A DNA stretch of 39,956 nucleotides from Burkholderiales bacterium. GTDB taxonomy: Bacteria; Pseudomonadota; Gammaproteobacteria; Burkholderiales; Usitatibacteraceae. The notes under the pieces are model-generated. The model ran no database searches and was not told the origin of the DNA. It saw only the letters and a program-made list of their open reading frames with translations. The stretch lies in assembly GCA_025360815.1 (NCBI GenBank), contig JANYBL010000014.1, positions 1 to 39,956 of the forward strand, written 5' to 3'. Every line of letters starts with the position of its first letter. The stretch's first letter is position 1. Below are positions 17,521-25,986 of the stretch, piece after piece. A program made the translations under genes and the position numbers.

Positions 17521-18075
17521 TTAAACGCGGCGGCGATATTCGCCGGTCCGGGTATCAATTTCAATCTTGTCGCCGTTCTCGCAAAACAATGGCACGGCCA
17601 CTTCAAAACCGGTCGAAACCAATTTTGCTGGCTTCATCACTTTGCCGGAAGTATCACCGCGCACGGCAGGATCGGTGCTGATTTCGCGCTCGACAGAGGT
17701 TGGCAGTTCAATCGAAATCGCTTTGCCGTCGTAGAACGTGACCTCGCAGGGCATCGCGTCTTCGAGGTAGCTCAAGGCATCGCCCATGTTCTCAGGCTCA
17801 ACTTCGTATTGGTTGTATTCGCCGTCCATGAAGACATACATCGGGTCTGAAAAGTACGAATAGGTGACTTCTTTCTTCTCGAGCGAAACGACTTCGAATT
17901 TATCGTCAGCTTTGTAGACGGTTTCCATGCCGGAAGCGGTCAATAAATTTTTGAATTTCATTTTAACAACAGCAGCGCTGCGGCCGCCTTTGTTGTACTC
18001 GGCTTTTAAAACAACCATCGGATCTTTGCCGATCATGACGACGTTGCCAGCGCGGAGTTCTTGTGCGATTTTCAT
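17521..18075 (-). CDS. efp: elongation factor P
   Basis: A 184-residue translation factor that binds between the P and E sites and helps the ribosome form bonds in proline runs. The sequence is full length, from [17 protein letters not shown] to the usual [11 protein letters not shown]-type end. The tip of domain I reads YNKGGRSA with arginine at residue 32, where other lineages have lysine. EF-P with Arg32 is the type activated by rhamnosylation through EarP, whose gene lies 81 bases upstream in the same orientation. The perfect terminator at 17471 closes the unit. Confidence 0.97.
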   Translation of the reverse strand: MKIAQELRAGNVVMIGKDPMVVLKAEYNKGGRSAAVVKMKFKNLLTASGMETVYKADDKFEVVSLEKKEVTYSYFSDPMYVFMDGEYNQYEVEPENMGDALSYLEDAMPCEVTFYDGKAISIELPTSVEREISTDPAVRGDTSGKVMKPAKLVSTGFEVAVPLFCENGDKIEIDTRTGEYRRRV

Positions 18076-18156
18076 GGGATTACTTTCAAGCGGTTAAAAA
18101 TTCGGGATTCAGGATTCTGGAATCTGACGTGGGCAACAATGCGCAACGAGCCGCAA

Positions 18157-19497
18157 TTAAGCATGATGCCCTGCAAAGCCTTGAATTTTAGCCGTTTTCG
18201 TGATGAAAGTCACCAGCTGCGTGGCCAAATCGGGCATCTCCGATAGGCTCGCCGACCATTTTTTGGCATGCACCGCCAGATGGGGCATTTGAGCCAAAAA
18301 TGCCTCAAAAGCCGCACCAATGCTGGCGTTGTCCTCATCGTTCCAAGCGCGGTGCAATTCACGCAGTGCGGCAGCTGAAACCTCATCCAACCCCTCGCAA
18401 TACAAATCTAAAAATGCGTTCAGCTTTACCCAGTGCGTCCGTTCGGCTTGCGGGTAAATCAGCCAAATAAACGGCTTGCCCGCCCATTGCGCACGGACGA
18501 AGGAATCTTCACCGCGAACGAAGAGAATGTCGTGGCACCAAAGAAGGCGGTCGAATTCGGGTTGGGGCGCGAAGGGAACGATGTTGAGCTGGAACTGAGC
18601 TAAATCCGCGCTAGCAACCGCGCCATGCTTTTTTTGATACGACATTGCCGCTGCCGCCTGTTGTGCCAACTCGCCTGCTGGGATGGTGCACCCGACACCG
18701 TTTTTTGACTTGCTGGAGACGGCATCAAATGCCTGAAGAAGCCCGCCAGATGCGGCGTTCGCATAACCGAACAGGAAAATTTTTAGTGGCGCTGATGGCG
18801 CAACCAGATCCGGGTTTCCACGAAGAAAGAGGTCACGTTCAGGCAGTAAATTGCGCTCCCGCAACACACCGCCGGTATTGGCGCGAAAGCCGGGGAAAAA
18901 GAAATGCTTGGATAAGCCCGTTTGCGGATGCGGCGAGGGCAGCAGGTGATGCTCCCCCACCCAGGACTCGGCCGAGAGGTACTCAAGATTGAGCCAAACG
19001 GGTTTTTGCGGCATTTCGACCATCGCGCTTAGGTACGCGGTCGGAAGTTCGCAGGCAAACGCCTCGATGACCGACTGAGCGGGTTCCAGCGTGCTGGTTT
19101 CTTGCCAAGCAATGACGTGGATGCCGCCAATTTGCTGAATCGCCAAGCGGAGATCAATTTCCGGTGCCAGTTTTTGAAAACTGGCGAGATCATCGACGAT
19201 TAACCGAACAGCAATCCCAAACTCGTTGGCCAACTGCCGCGCTAGCCGCCAAGTGACGCCGATATCGCCAAAATTATCGACGACCCGGCAGAATATGTCG
19301 CAGGTGATGCGCGATGTTGAAAACTTCGGCGGCAACTCCGGGGACAACTCCGGCGGCAACTCCGGCGACACCTCAGGCGACACCTCAGGCGATAATGTAG
19401 GCCGTGGGGTGGTCCCGAAAGCAGGCCTTAATTCAGGAGCCAATTTAGGCGACCATTTCCGCCAATGTACGACAGGCTTCCAGGTACCGCGCATCAT
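18157..19497 (-). CDS. earP: EF-P arginine-32 rhamnosyltransferase EarP
   Basis: The enzyme transfers rhamnose from dTDP-L-rhamnose to Arg32 of EF-P. The family core starts at CDIFCRVVDNFGDIGVTWRLARQLA, with the conserved aspartates, and includes the sugar-nucleotide motif RGEDSFVRAQWAGKPFIW near residue 327. The frame extends about 64 residues upstream of the core and overlaps nagZ by 53 bases. That extension is proline/glutamate rich and built from five 12-bp units (19328-19387), each holding a TTG or GTG preceded by GAG. The true start may therefore lie inside the repeats rather than at the ATG at 19497. EarP proteins usually have no such leader. The neighbouring efp gene confirms the function. 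Confidence 0.93.
   Translation of the reverse strand: MMRGTWKPVVHWRKWSPKLAPELRPAFGTTPRPTLSPEVSPEVSPELPPELSPELPPKFSTSRITCDIFCRVVDNFGDIGVTWRLARQLANEFGIAVRLIVDDLASFQKLAPEIDLRLAIQQIGGIHVIAWQETSTLEPAQSVIEAFACELPTAYLSAMVEMPQKPVWLNLEYLSAESWVGEHHLLPSPHPQTGLSKHFFFPGFRANTGGVLRERNLLPERDLFLRGNPDLVAPSAPLKIFLFGYANAASGGLLQAFDAVSSKSKNGVGCTIPAGELAQQAAAAMSYQKKHGAVASADLAQFQLNIVPFAPQPEFDRLLWCHDILFVRGEDSFVRAQWAGKPFIWLIYPQAERTHWVKLNAFLDLYCEGLDEVSAAALRELHRAWNDEDNASIGAAFEAFLAQMPHLAVHAKKWSASLSEMPDLATQLVTFITKTAKIQGFAGHHA
19328..19387 (-). repeat. five 12-bp units in the earP N-terminal coding region
   Basis: On the plus strand the units are GGCGGCAACTCC, GGGGACAACTCC, GGCGGCAACTCC, GGCGACACCTCA and GGCGACACCTCA. They encode repeats of the form PE(L/V)(S/P) in EarP. 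The final two units are identical, which points to recent duplication. Confidence 0.85.
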
Positions 19498-20467
19498 CTG
19501 CCAATGCCACGCCGCTCACCCGCGCCCGCATCCGCGCCACCCGTTCGGCCGTCTCGGACGTGGCGCGATGGCCGCGATCCCACAACCCGTTCAACAATTC
19601 ATCGCAACGCGCCGGGTCATTGCACAACAACACCATAGTGCAGCCCGCGTTCAGCGCCGCCTCCGCCCGCGCCACCACACCGCCCGCCACTGACGCTGCC
19701 TCCATCGTCAAATCATCGGAAAAAATCACGCCGTTAAAACCAAATTCGCCACGTAGTTTTTGTTGCAACCAAAACGGTGAAAAACCGCCGGGATTGCTAT
19801 CGACGTTTTCATAAATCACATGCGCTGGCATGACCGAATCGAGCTCACCCGCCAGCTCGCGAAACGGCACAATATCGTCGGCCTCAATTGCGGCCAATGC
19901 GCGTTCATCCCGGGGGATTTCATGGTGCGAATCCGCTTTGACATAGCCGTGGCCGGGAAAATGTTTGCCGCAACTCGCCACACCTGCCGCACGCATTCCA
20001 TTCATCAGCGCCCGCGCCAAGGCGGTGACAGCCAATGGCGAGCGATTGAGCGAGCGATTGCCGATCACACCACTTTCGCCCCAATCCAAATCGAGCACCG
20101 GCGCGAAAGTAAAATCAACCCCGTGGGCGGCAAGTTCGGCGCCCATGATGGTGCCGCAGGCCTCCGCCAGCTTCGTCCCGTCGGTTGCTGATTTTGCCCA
20201 GACTTCGCCGATGGTACGCATGGGCGGAATGGTCGTAAAGCCATCGCGAAAACGTTGCACCCGGCCACCCTCATGATCGACCGCAATTGGCAACGACGGC
20301 TCGCGAAGCACATGGATACTGGCCGTTAGCGCTTTGAGCTGTTCCGGTGATTGGTAATTTCGGGCAAATAGAATCACCCCGCCGATTAGCGGATGTTGCA
20401 ATCGCTTGATGTCGTCGTCAGTCAACACAAGGGCGACAACGTCCGCCATGACGCAACCTAAGGGCAT
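19445..20467 (-). CDS. nagZ: beta-N-acetylhexosaminidase (cell-wall recycling)
   Basis: A 340-residue family 3 glycoside hydrolase of the cytoplasm that cuts N-acetylglucosamine from anhydromuropeptides during peptidoglycan recycling. It shows VDHEGGRVQRF, the KHFPGHG motif and then DSHHEIP, and the nucleophile aspartate in IFSDDLTMEAA. Family members start near 'PLGPVMxDV', which matches MPLGCVMADVV, so I use the ATG at 20467; an ATG eight codons further upstream (20491) is also possible. Neither has a good ribosome binding site, because the upstream DNA is an A-rich repeat. The gene's end overlaps the open earP leader. Confidence 0.93.
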   Translation of the reverse strand: MPLGCVMADVVALVLTDDDIKRLQHPLIGGVILFARNYQSPEQLKALTASIHVLREPSLPIAVDHEGGRVQRFRDGFTTIPPMRTIGEVWAKSATDGTKLAEACGTIMGAELAAHGVDFTFAPVLDLDWGESGVIGNRSLNRSPLAVTALARALMNGMRAAGVASCGKHFPGHGYVKADSHHEIPRDERALAAIEADDIVPFRELAGELDSVMPAHVIYENVDSNPGGFSPFWLQQKLRGEFGFNGVIFSDDLTMEAASVAGGVVARAEAALNAGCTMVLLCNDPARCDELLNGLWDRGHRATSETAERVARMRARVSGVALADDARYLEACRTLAEMVA

Positions 20468-20490
20468 ATTCATTTTCATTGTTTTTTTCA

Positions 20491-20541
20491 TTTTTTTTCG
20501 TTGTTTTTTCGTTGTTTTTTTTCGTTGTTTTTTTTTCGTTG
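20491..20541 (-). repeat. A-rich repeat ahead of nagZ
   Basis: Four units, each a run of six to nine T followed by CGTTG on the plus strand (CAACG plus an A run on the nagZ strand), lie at 20491-20541. The T runs differ in length, giving spacings of 11, 13 and 14 bases. They occupy the place where the nagZ ribosome binding site should be. Confidence 0.8.
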
Positions 20542-20581
20542 TTTCTCGCCGATGCTTTTACGTTAAATTTTTTAAATTCTT

Positions 20582-20962
20582 CTACAATTTTTCTAACACC
20601 ACATACGCAATCGCATATTCAGCTTCGTCTGAAATCGACACATGCATTGCTGAAACGCTGCGTGCAGCAAGGCGTGCAGCCAATTCGGCTGACGGCGCAA
20701 TCATTGGTTTGCCCAACGCATCGTGCGAGACGGCTACATCGTGCAACGAGACTTCGGCGCCAATGCCGGTGCCGAACGCTTTCGAAAACGCCTCTTTTAC
20801 GGCAAAGCGTTTGGCTAAGAACCGCGCTGGTTGTCCATGTTCAGCATATTCAGCAATTTCGGCGTTGTTCAAAATGCGATGCAAAAAGCGATCACCAAAT
20901 TTGGCAAGTGATTCCTCAATGCGTTTAATGCAAACGATGTCGGTACCGATACCGTAAATCAT
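20582..20962 (-). CDS. acpS: holo-[acyl-carrier-protein] synthase
   Basis: A 126-residue enzyme that transfers 4'-phosphopantetheine from CoA to the serine of acyl carrier protein. GIGTDIV at the start carries the magnesium-binding Asp8, and FLAKRFAVKEAFSKAFGTGI holds the conserved glutamate and CoA-binding residues. The length is standard. Its ATG directly follows the pdxJ stop codon (TAA then ATG), which implies coupled translation. The pdxJ-acpS pair is widespread in proteobacteria. Confidence 0.96.
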   Translation of the reverse strand: MIYGIGTDIVCIKRIEESLAKFGDRFLHRILNNAEIAEYAEHGQPARFLAKRFAVKEAFSKAFGTGIGAEVSLHDVAVSHDALGKPMIAPSAELAARLAARSVSAMHVSISDEAEYAIAYVVLEKL

Positions 20963-21727
20963 TTAGCCGGCTTTCGTTGCGGCCGAATTTGTGACCACCC
21001 TGCTCGTCACCCCTCTATAACGCTTCACGGTCTCCGCCAAACCCAGTTCCAACGCATCCGCGATCAGCGCATGGCCGATGGAAACTTCAAGCACGTCTGG
21101 GACTTGGCTCAAAAACAACGGCAGGTTGTGCAAATTTAAATCGTGCCCCGCATTAACCCCAAGCCCCAGTACCTGTGCGGCTTTAGCGGTATCGACATAT
21201 TGTTGCAGCACGACGTTTTGGTTGTATTTGCCGAAGGCCTCGGCGTAGGGTTCGGTATAAAGTTCGATCCGATCAGCGCCCAATTTTTTAACGGCAGCCA
21301 TCGCATCGGGCGTTGGGTCCATAAACAAACTAACGCGGATGTTGAGCGCATTCAGTTCGGCAATGATTGGCTTCAATTTCTCACCGTCTGCTTGCAAATT
21401 CCAGCCGTGGTCCGATGTAAATTGCCCAGATTCATCGGGCACGAGTGTGCATTGCTGCGGGCGCGCCTCGCGGACGAATTCGAGCAGATTGTGGAACGGA
21501 TTACCCTCAATATTAAATTCAGCCTGTGGCCAGGCATTGAGTAAAGCCGACAGCTCACGAACATCATGCGCCCTGACATGCCGCCCATCGGGGCGCGGGT
21601 GCACAGTGATGCCGTTTGCGCCCGCTTCGAGCGCAATATTCGCGGCGCGAATCACGCTAGGAATGCCGATGGAACGCGTGTTGCGCAGCAGCGCGACTTT
21701 ATTGAGGTTGACGCTTAATTTGGTCAT
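20963..21727 (-). CDS. pdxJ: pyridoxine 5'-phosphate synthase
   Basis: A 254-residue TIM-barrel enzyme that condenses 1-deoxy-D-xylulose 5-phosphate with 3-amino-2-oxopropyl phosphate to give pyridoxine 5'-phosphate. The sequence runs from MTKLSVNLNKVALLRNTR through GITVHPRPDGRHV, FNIEGNPF and CTLVPDESGQFTSDHGW to GLGVNAGHDLN, all expected motifs. It is followed without gap by acpS. Ahead of the ATG lies a GAAACT hexamer repeat instead of a clear ribosome binding site. Confidence 0.96.
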   Translation of the reverse strand: MTKLSVNLNKVALLRNTRSIGIPSVIRAANIALEAGANGITVHPRPDGRHVRAHDVRELSALLNAWPQAEFNIEGNPFHNLLEFVREARPQQCTLVPDESGQFTSDHGWNLQADGEKLKPIIAELNALNIRVSLFMDPTPDAMAAVKKLGADRIELYTEPYAEAFGKYNQNVVLQQYVDTAKAAQVLGLGVNAGHDLNLHNLPLFLSQVPDVLEVSIGHALIADALELGLAETVKRYRGVTSRVVTNSAATKAG

Positions 21728-21747
21728 TTCAGTTTCTATTTCTCTCT

Positions 21748-21771
21748 CAGTTTCAGTTTCAGTTTCAGTTT
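21748..21771 (-). repeat. hexamer repeat (CAGTTT)x4 ahead of pdxJ
   Basis: Four perfect CAGTTT units (GAAACTG-type on the pdxJ strand) lie 21 bases before the pdxJ ATG, with a fifth, separate copy at 21730-21735. The 98-base gap between recO and pdxJ has no other feature. Confidence 0.85.
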
Positions 21772-21825
21772 CGTCGTTTTAACCTAGTTTGAATTCGTTG
21801 TTTTCAAATCGTCGTTGTTAATTTT

Positions 21826-22587
21826 CTAATTTGTTTGCAAGTCGCGGATGAGCTGTCGGGTGTGTAACGTTTTATCGCCCAACACATGGTTAATCGCGCG
21901 CCGCATAAGCTGCTTGGACTGCGATTGGGTGATCGGGTCGACAAAATCGCCCGCTGCCATATCGAGCAAGGTTTTACCGCTCAATTGTAATCCATCGCGC
22001 TGGCACGGCTTGCCAGCCAGGACTGGACCATGCTCAAAAATATAGTCGTAGCGTTGATCGGCCATGACCGGTGCGCGCGTTTCAGCTTCTTCAGTCAAGC
22101 TGAGTGCATAGCCGATTTCTTGCAACAACGAAATTTCAAAGCGGCGCAGCACGGCGGCGATCGCGCGGACGTCTTGGGGAAATTTGGTTAACGCATCAGG
22201 ATTATAAACGCCCGAAAGCCGCGCCAGCGCTTGTTGGTAGGCATCAAAGAGCTGATCATGCGCCTCTTCACGATGCGTCAATTTCAGCAGCAATTCGTTC
22301 ATGTAAAAAGCCGACATCAAGGTTGCGCCACTCAATTGCGGAAAAATCTGCTCATGTTCGGCCGTTTTGAGTGTCTTCATATCGGCTTGCCCAAACCAAT
22401 TAAAGCGAAGCTGCTGGAATGGGTTGAGCACACTTCTCATTGCACTTGATGGGCGCTTGGCGCCCTTGGCCATGAACACCATGCGGCCATGCGTGCGGGT
22501 GAACGCTTCGAGAATCAAGCTGGTTTCGCTATACGGATAGCTGTGAAGCACAAAGCCTTGACTGACCTCGCCGATATGTCTTGCCAT
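21826..22587 (-). CDS. recO: DNA repair protein RecO
   Basis: A 253-residue member of the RecFOR pathway, which loads RecA on gapped DNA coated with single-strand binding protein. The N-terminal OB fold shows GFVLHSYPYSETSLILEAFTR, then HGRMVFMAKGAKRP, and the helical C-terminal part follows. The position behind era, with 12 bases between, is conserved in proteobacteria. The start is the ATG of MARHIGEVSQGF. The zinc-binding cysteines seen in some RecO proteins are not present. Confidence 0.94.
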   Translation of the reverse strand: MARHIGEVSQGFVLHSYPYSETSLILEAFTRTHGRMVFMAKGAKRPSSAMRSVLNPFQQLRFNWFGQADMKTLKTAEHEQIFPQLSGATLMSAFYMNELLLKLTHREEAHDQLFDAYQQALARLSGVYNPDALTKFPQDVRAIAAVLRRFEISLLQEIGYALSLTEEAETRAPVMADQRYDYIFEHGPVLAGKPCQRDGLQLSGKTLLDMAAGDFVDPITQSQSKQLMRRAINHVLGDKTLHTRQLIRDLQTN

Positions 22588-22599
22588 CGCCGTACTTTT

Positions 22600-23652
22600 C
22601 TATTCGTAGCCATACTGGCGCAGCAGCGCCTGATCATCAGCCCAACCTTTTTTAACTTTCACAAAAAGCTCCAAATAGACTTTGCCGCCAAAAGTGATTT
22701 CCATATCCTTGCGAGCATCGGTGCCGATCCGTTTCATGCGCTCGCCTTTGGTGCCAATCAAGATCGCTTTTTGGCTGTCCTTATCGACAACAATATTGGC
22801 AAAAATGCGGCGCAAATTGCCCTCAATCTCAAATTTTTCAATCACTACGCTCACGCTATACGGCAGTTCGTCACCCAATTGGCGGAAAACTTTTTCACGG
22901 ATAAATTCGGACGCCATAAAACGTTCCGATTTATCGGTGATTTCATCGTTGGAATAAACAGCAGGCGCGACGGGCAGCAGCGGCCGTAGCGCGTCTTTAA
23001 GTGCGCCAATGGTGGGCGCGATCTTGACGCTGGTTGGCACAATTGCGGCAAAATCAAATTTTTCGCCCATCGTTTGCAAAAACGCCATGAGCCGGGTTTT
23101 ATCTTCAATCCGATCAATCTTGTTAACGACTAAAATGGTTGGCGTGGTTTTGTTGATGGCTTTTAAAACAACTTCATCGAGCTCGGAAAACTTCAGCGCC
23201 TCCGTTACAAACACCAACACATCCGCGTCCGATGCGGCTTGGCTCACGGTACGGTTCAAAATTTTGTTCAGCGCGTTTTCATGCGTTTTTTGGAAGCCAG
23301 GCGTATCTAAAAATAAGAATTGAGACGCGGCATCCGTCGCAATGCCGGTGATGCGATGGCGGGTGGTCTGGGCTTTTTTTGACGTGATACTGACCTTCTG
23401 GCCGATCAAATGGTTGAGTAAACTCGATTTGCCTACATTTGGACGACCAACGATGGCGATGGTGCCACAGCGGAAATCGGCCGGCGCTGCGGATGCCACA
23501 GTGGAGACCGCAGCGGAGACCGCAGCGGAGACCGTAGCGGAGACCGTTGAGGCGGAGGACGCCGGCTTAGCCTTAGACTTCGGTGCAGGGGGAGATGCGG
23601 ATACGGGCAATGGGGCTGCAGAGACCGGTTTAACTTTTTTCTTCTCAACCAC
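22600..23652 (-). CDS. era: GTPase Era with an alanine/serine-rich N-terminal leader
   Basis: A 350-residue essential GTPase that binds 16S rRNA and helps 30S assembly. GTPase motifs are GRPNVGKSS (about residue 68), switch residues near TTRHRITGI, DTPGF and NKID. The C-terminal KH domain includes IGTKGERMKRIG. Era is usually about 300 residues and begins close to FRCGTIAIVG. Here about 57 extra residues rich in A, S, P and V precede it, partly built from four 12-bp units at 23501-23548. The start is a GTG overlapping the rnc end by eight bases. The leader may be disordered; its effect is unknown. Confidence 0.95.
   Translation of the reverse strand: MVEKKKVKPVSAAPLPVSASPPAPKSKAKPASSASTVSATVSAAVSAAVSTVASAAPADFRCGTIAIVGRPNVGKSSLLNHLIGQKVSITSKKAQTTRHRITGIATDAASQFLFLDTPGFQKTHENALNKILNRTVSQAASDADVLVFVTEALKFSELDEVVLKAINKTTPTILVVNKIDRIEDKTRLMAFLQTMGEKFDFAAIVPTSVKIAPTIGALKDALRPLLPVAPAVYSNDEITDKSERFMASEFIREKVFRQLGDELPYSVSVVIEKFEIEGNLRRIFANIVVDKDSQKAILIGTKGERMKRIGTDARKDMEITFGGKVYLELFVKVKKGWADDQALLRQYGYE
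23501..23548 (-). repeat. four 12-bp units in the era leader
   Basis: On the plus strand the units are GTGGAGACCGCA, GCGGAGACCGCA, GCGGAGACCGTA and GCGGAGACCGTT. They encode valine-serine-alanine repeats of the form VSAA in the Era leader. The length keeps the frame. Confidence 0.85.
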
Positions 23653-24445
23653 GTGATTTTGCTTTCGTTTGTCTACTTGATTTAACAGCCGTTGGTGATG
23701 TGCTTAGCTCGGAAGGCGGCTGGGATGGTGGTGCCGATGATTTAGCCTTCTTTGCGCAACGGTTTGTTGCAGATTTCTCTGCAACGATCACAGCATACGC
23801 CTTCATCGCGGCGTCCTGTTCGGCAATACGTCGGCTTGCGCCTATACCGGATGTTGAAATTTTTTTAATTTCGACACCAGCCCCGACGGTACAGCTGACT
23901 TCAAATGATTGCTGATGTGCTTCGCCGCTAATTCTTGCAACAACATAGACCGGCAGCGGCAAACGCCTCGCCTGGAGCCATTCTTGAAGCATTGTCTTAG
24001 CGTCTTTGGTTGCTATGGTGTTGCTATCGGCGACGCTCAGCCGGTCAGCAAACAAGCGTTCGACCATTGCAAAAGCAGTTTCAAAGCCGGCGTCCAGAAA
24101 AGCTGCGCCGAGCAACGCTTCGACCGCGTCCGCCAAAATCGACGGCCGGGTCACACCGCCGGTTTTGATCTCGCCTTCGCCCAGATGTAGCAGTGGGCCT
24201 ATGTTCAATTCGCTAGCGATTTCAGCCAGCACATTTTGATTCACTAAGTTCGCGCGTAGCCGACTCAGCTCCCCTTCGGGCTTAGCAGGATGACGCTCAA
24301 AAATAAGCTTAGCGATCGCACAGTTGAGAATGCTGTCGCCCAAAAATTCCAAGCGTTCATTGTGGCTTGCGCTAAAACTGCGGTGGGTCAGCGCCTGTGC
24401 TAGCAGCGCCGTGTTCGCGAATGCGTGGCCAAGCTCGGCTTGTAG
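23645..24445 (-). CDS. rnc: ribonuclease III, start codon unclear
   Basis: Double-strand-specific endoribonuclease for rRNA and mRNA processing. The signature NERLEFLGDSILN with its catalytic acidic residues is intact, and the double-stranded RNA-binding domain follows, then a tail of about 40 basic and serine-rich residues. Family resemblance starts at LQAELGHAFANTALLAQALTHRSF, base 24445. Between there and the frame's stop at 24521 I find no ATG, GTG or TTG in frame. The first TTG (24352) would remove the first helices. GAGGA lies just ahead of 24445, so initiation there on a non-standard codon, or an indel in this sequence, must be considered. It sits between DUF4845 and era in the conserved order, so it is expected to be functional. 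The start given is approximate. Confidence 0.88.
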   Translation of the reverse strand, partial: LQAELGHAFANTALLAQALTHRSFSASHNERLEFLGDSILNCAIAKLIFERHPAKPEGELSRLRANLVNQNVLAEIASELNIGPLLHLGEGEIKTGGVTRPSILADAVEALLGAAFLDAGFETAFAMVERLFADRLSVADSNTIATKDAKTMLQEWLQARRLPLPVYVVARISGEAHQQSFEVSCTVGAGVEIKKISTSGIGASRRIAEQDAAMKAYAVIVAEKSATNRCAKKAKSSAPPSQPPSELSTSPTAVKSSRQTKAKSRG

Positions 24446-24516
24446 CGATCCTCGATCCGGCGCGACGGGCGGTGGGGCAGTATGACTTTGCGAATGGGGG
24501 CTTATGATGACGGCAC

Positions 24517-24921
24517 TTATTTATCGCTGGTGCTCATATTAAAATCGATGAGCAAAGTGTAGTTGGCGAACAACGGGACTCTCTGCTGCCAAATCGCGGC
24601 AACAATCACTTCGTTATTTTCTTTGGAAATTTCAAGATCGGAACCTTTGATGGAATTGACGTTATCCACCATCGCTCGACGGTCAAAGCTATCGCGTATG
24701 TCTTTAACAGTGCCGGATTTAACTTCTTCAGAAACGGACATCGACGCCAAAATTTTCTTCACCGCCCATGCATCCATTTGCGCTGGGAACACCCGCATTA
24801 GCACCAATCCAAACAACGCAACCAAAGCAAAAATCAAGACGAAACCGATGAAACTCATGCCGCGCTGGCGGTAGGGAGACGTTGGGAGCAAACTTGGTTT
24901 GGAATGTGCTGTTTTGACCAT
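24517..24921 (-). CDS. DUF4845 membrane protein
   Basis: A 134-residue protein with a cytoplasmic arginine patch, then one membrane helix in GMSFIGFVLIFALVALFGLVLMRVFPAQ, and a soluble remainder. The pattern RQRGMSFIGFV...FPAxMDAWAVKKIL is the DUF4845 type regularly found between lepB and rnc in betaproteobacteria. No molecular function is known to me. Its helix resembles a pilin-like N-terminus. The ATG at 24921 is used because GAGGT lies nine bases upstream; the open frame starts 15 bases earlier at a GTG that is part of that same site. Confidence 0.85.
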   Translation of the reverse strand: MVKTAHSKPSLLPTSPYRQRGMSFIGFVLIFALVALFGLVLMRVFPAQMDAWAVKKILASMSVSEEVKSGTVKDIRDSFDRRAMVDNVNSIKGSDLEISKENNEVIVAAIWQQRVPLFANYTLLIDFNMSTSDK

Positions 24922-24966
24922 CGCTTTTGACCTCACTAAATAATTCGACCCTTCGAAGTATAACTG

Positions 24967-25986
24967 CTACTCAATTGCTAGGCCAACACGTTTGAATGCA
25001 CTAAAATTCATCCAAACCATGACGGCTTTACCAACGATATTTTCCTCCGGGACGAAGCCCCAATAACGGCCATCCTCGCTATTGTCCCGGCTATCGCCCA
25101 TCATCAGATAATGTCCAACCGGAACTTTACAACTAAACCCATCTTCATTGTAGGCGCAATTTTCTTTGAATGGAAAATTCGGGAACACGCTCGATAGATA
25201 AAAGGCCGCACGATTTTTGTTCACCATCATCGTATGCGGCTTATCGCCCAGAGACTCTTTGTAAACGTCAAACTGTGTCATGTTCATCCGTTCGTCAACC
25301 TCGGTGAATATCTCACCCTTTGTTTGCGGAACGCCTCTGCCATTCAGAATCAGCTGCTTGTTTTGATAAGTAATGGTGTCGCCCGGGATCCCGACAACGC
25401 GCTTGATGTAGTCCTTACTCGGATTCGGCGGGTAGCGAAACACCATGACGTCACCCCGCTTGGGCGAATTAATTTCCATGACTTTTTTGTTGATGACGGG
25501 AATCCGCACACCGTAGGTGTATTTATTAACCAAAATAAAATCACCGACCAGCAATGTTGGCACCATTGAGCCAGACGGAATTTTAAACGGCTCGTATAAA
25601 AACGAGCGCAGCAAAAAAACAATCAGGATGACGGGGAAAAAACTGCGCGCCATCTCGACCAGTACCGGATCACCACTTTCTTTGGCGCGCTTTTTACTAG
25701 TAACAAGCCCATCAAAAAGCCAAATTAGCCCCGTAATCACGGTTGCCAACAACAACACCGCCGCGAACCCCATCACTTCTTTCAATGTCAGCATGCCCAT
25801 CGTGGCGATAAAGAAAATCGGCCATGCGATCTCGAGCAACAAATGCATGGTGGGGATGGGCGCGTCATGCGCCGGCGGTAAGGCAGCGACACCTTTTTCC
25901 ACCATTTTTGAGGGCATGAAAACACTCGCCAAAATAACCGCACCACTGGCTGCCAATGCCACCCAACCGACTATTTCCCAATTCAT
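24967..25986 (-). CDS. lepB: signal peptidase I
   Basis: A 339-residue membrane protease that removes signal peptides from exported proteins. Several hydrophobic helices occupy the first 130 residues. The serine-lysine dyad is visible as PSGSM with Ser140 and DYIKRVVG with Lys195, and GDSRDNSEDGRYWG is the conserved box E. It is longer than minimal forms because of the extra N-terminal helices and an inserted periplasmic loop with two cysteines. It follows lepA, as in E. coli. The 223-base gap to lepA holds a short 8-bp duplication (CGTTGTGA twice, 26053-26068) and no gene. Confidence 0.96.
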   Translation of the reverse strand: MNWEIVGWVALAASGAVILASVFMPSKMVEKGVAALPPAHDAPIPTMHLLLEIAWPIFFIATMGMLTLKEVMGFAAVLLLATVITGLIWLFDGLVTSKKRAKESGDPVLVEMARSFFPVILIVFLLRSFLYEPFKIPSGSMVPTLLVGDFILVNKYTYGVRIPVINKKVMEINSPKRGDVMVFRYPPNPSKDYIKRVVGIPGDTITYQNKQLILNGRGVPQTKGEIFTEVDERMNMTQFDVYKESLGDKPHTMMVNKNRAAFYLSSVFPNFPFKENCAYNEDGFSCKVPVGHYLMMGDSRDNSEDGRYWGFVPEENIVGKAVMVWMNFSAFKRVGLAIE

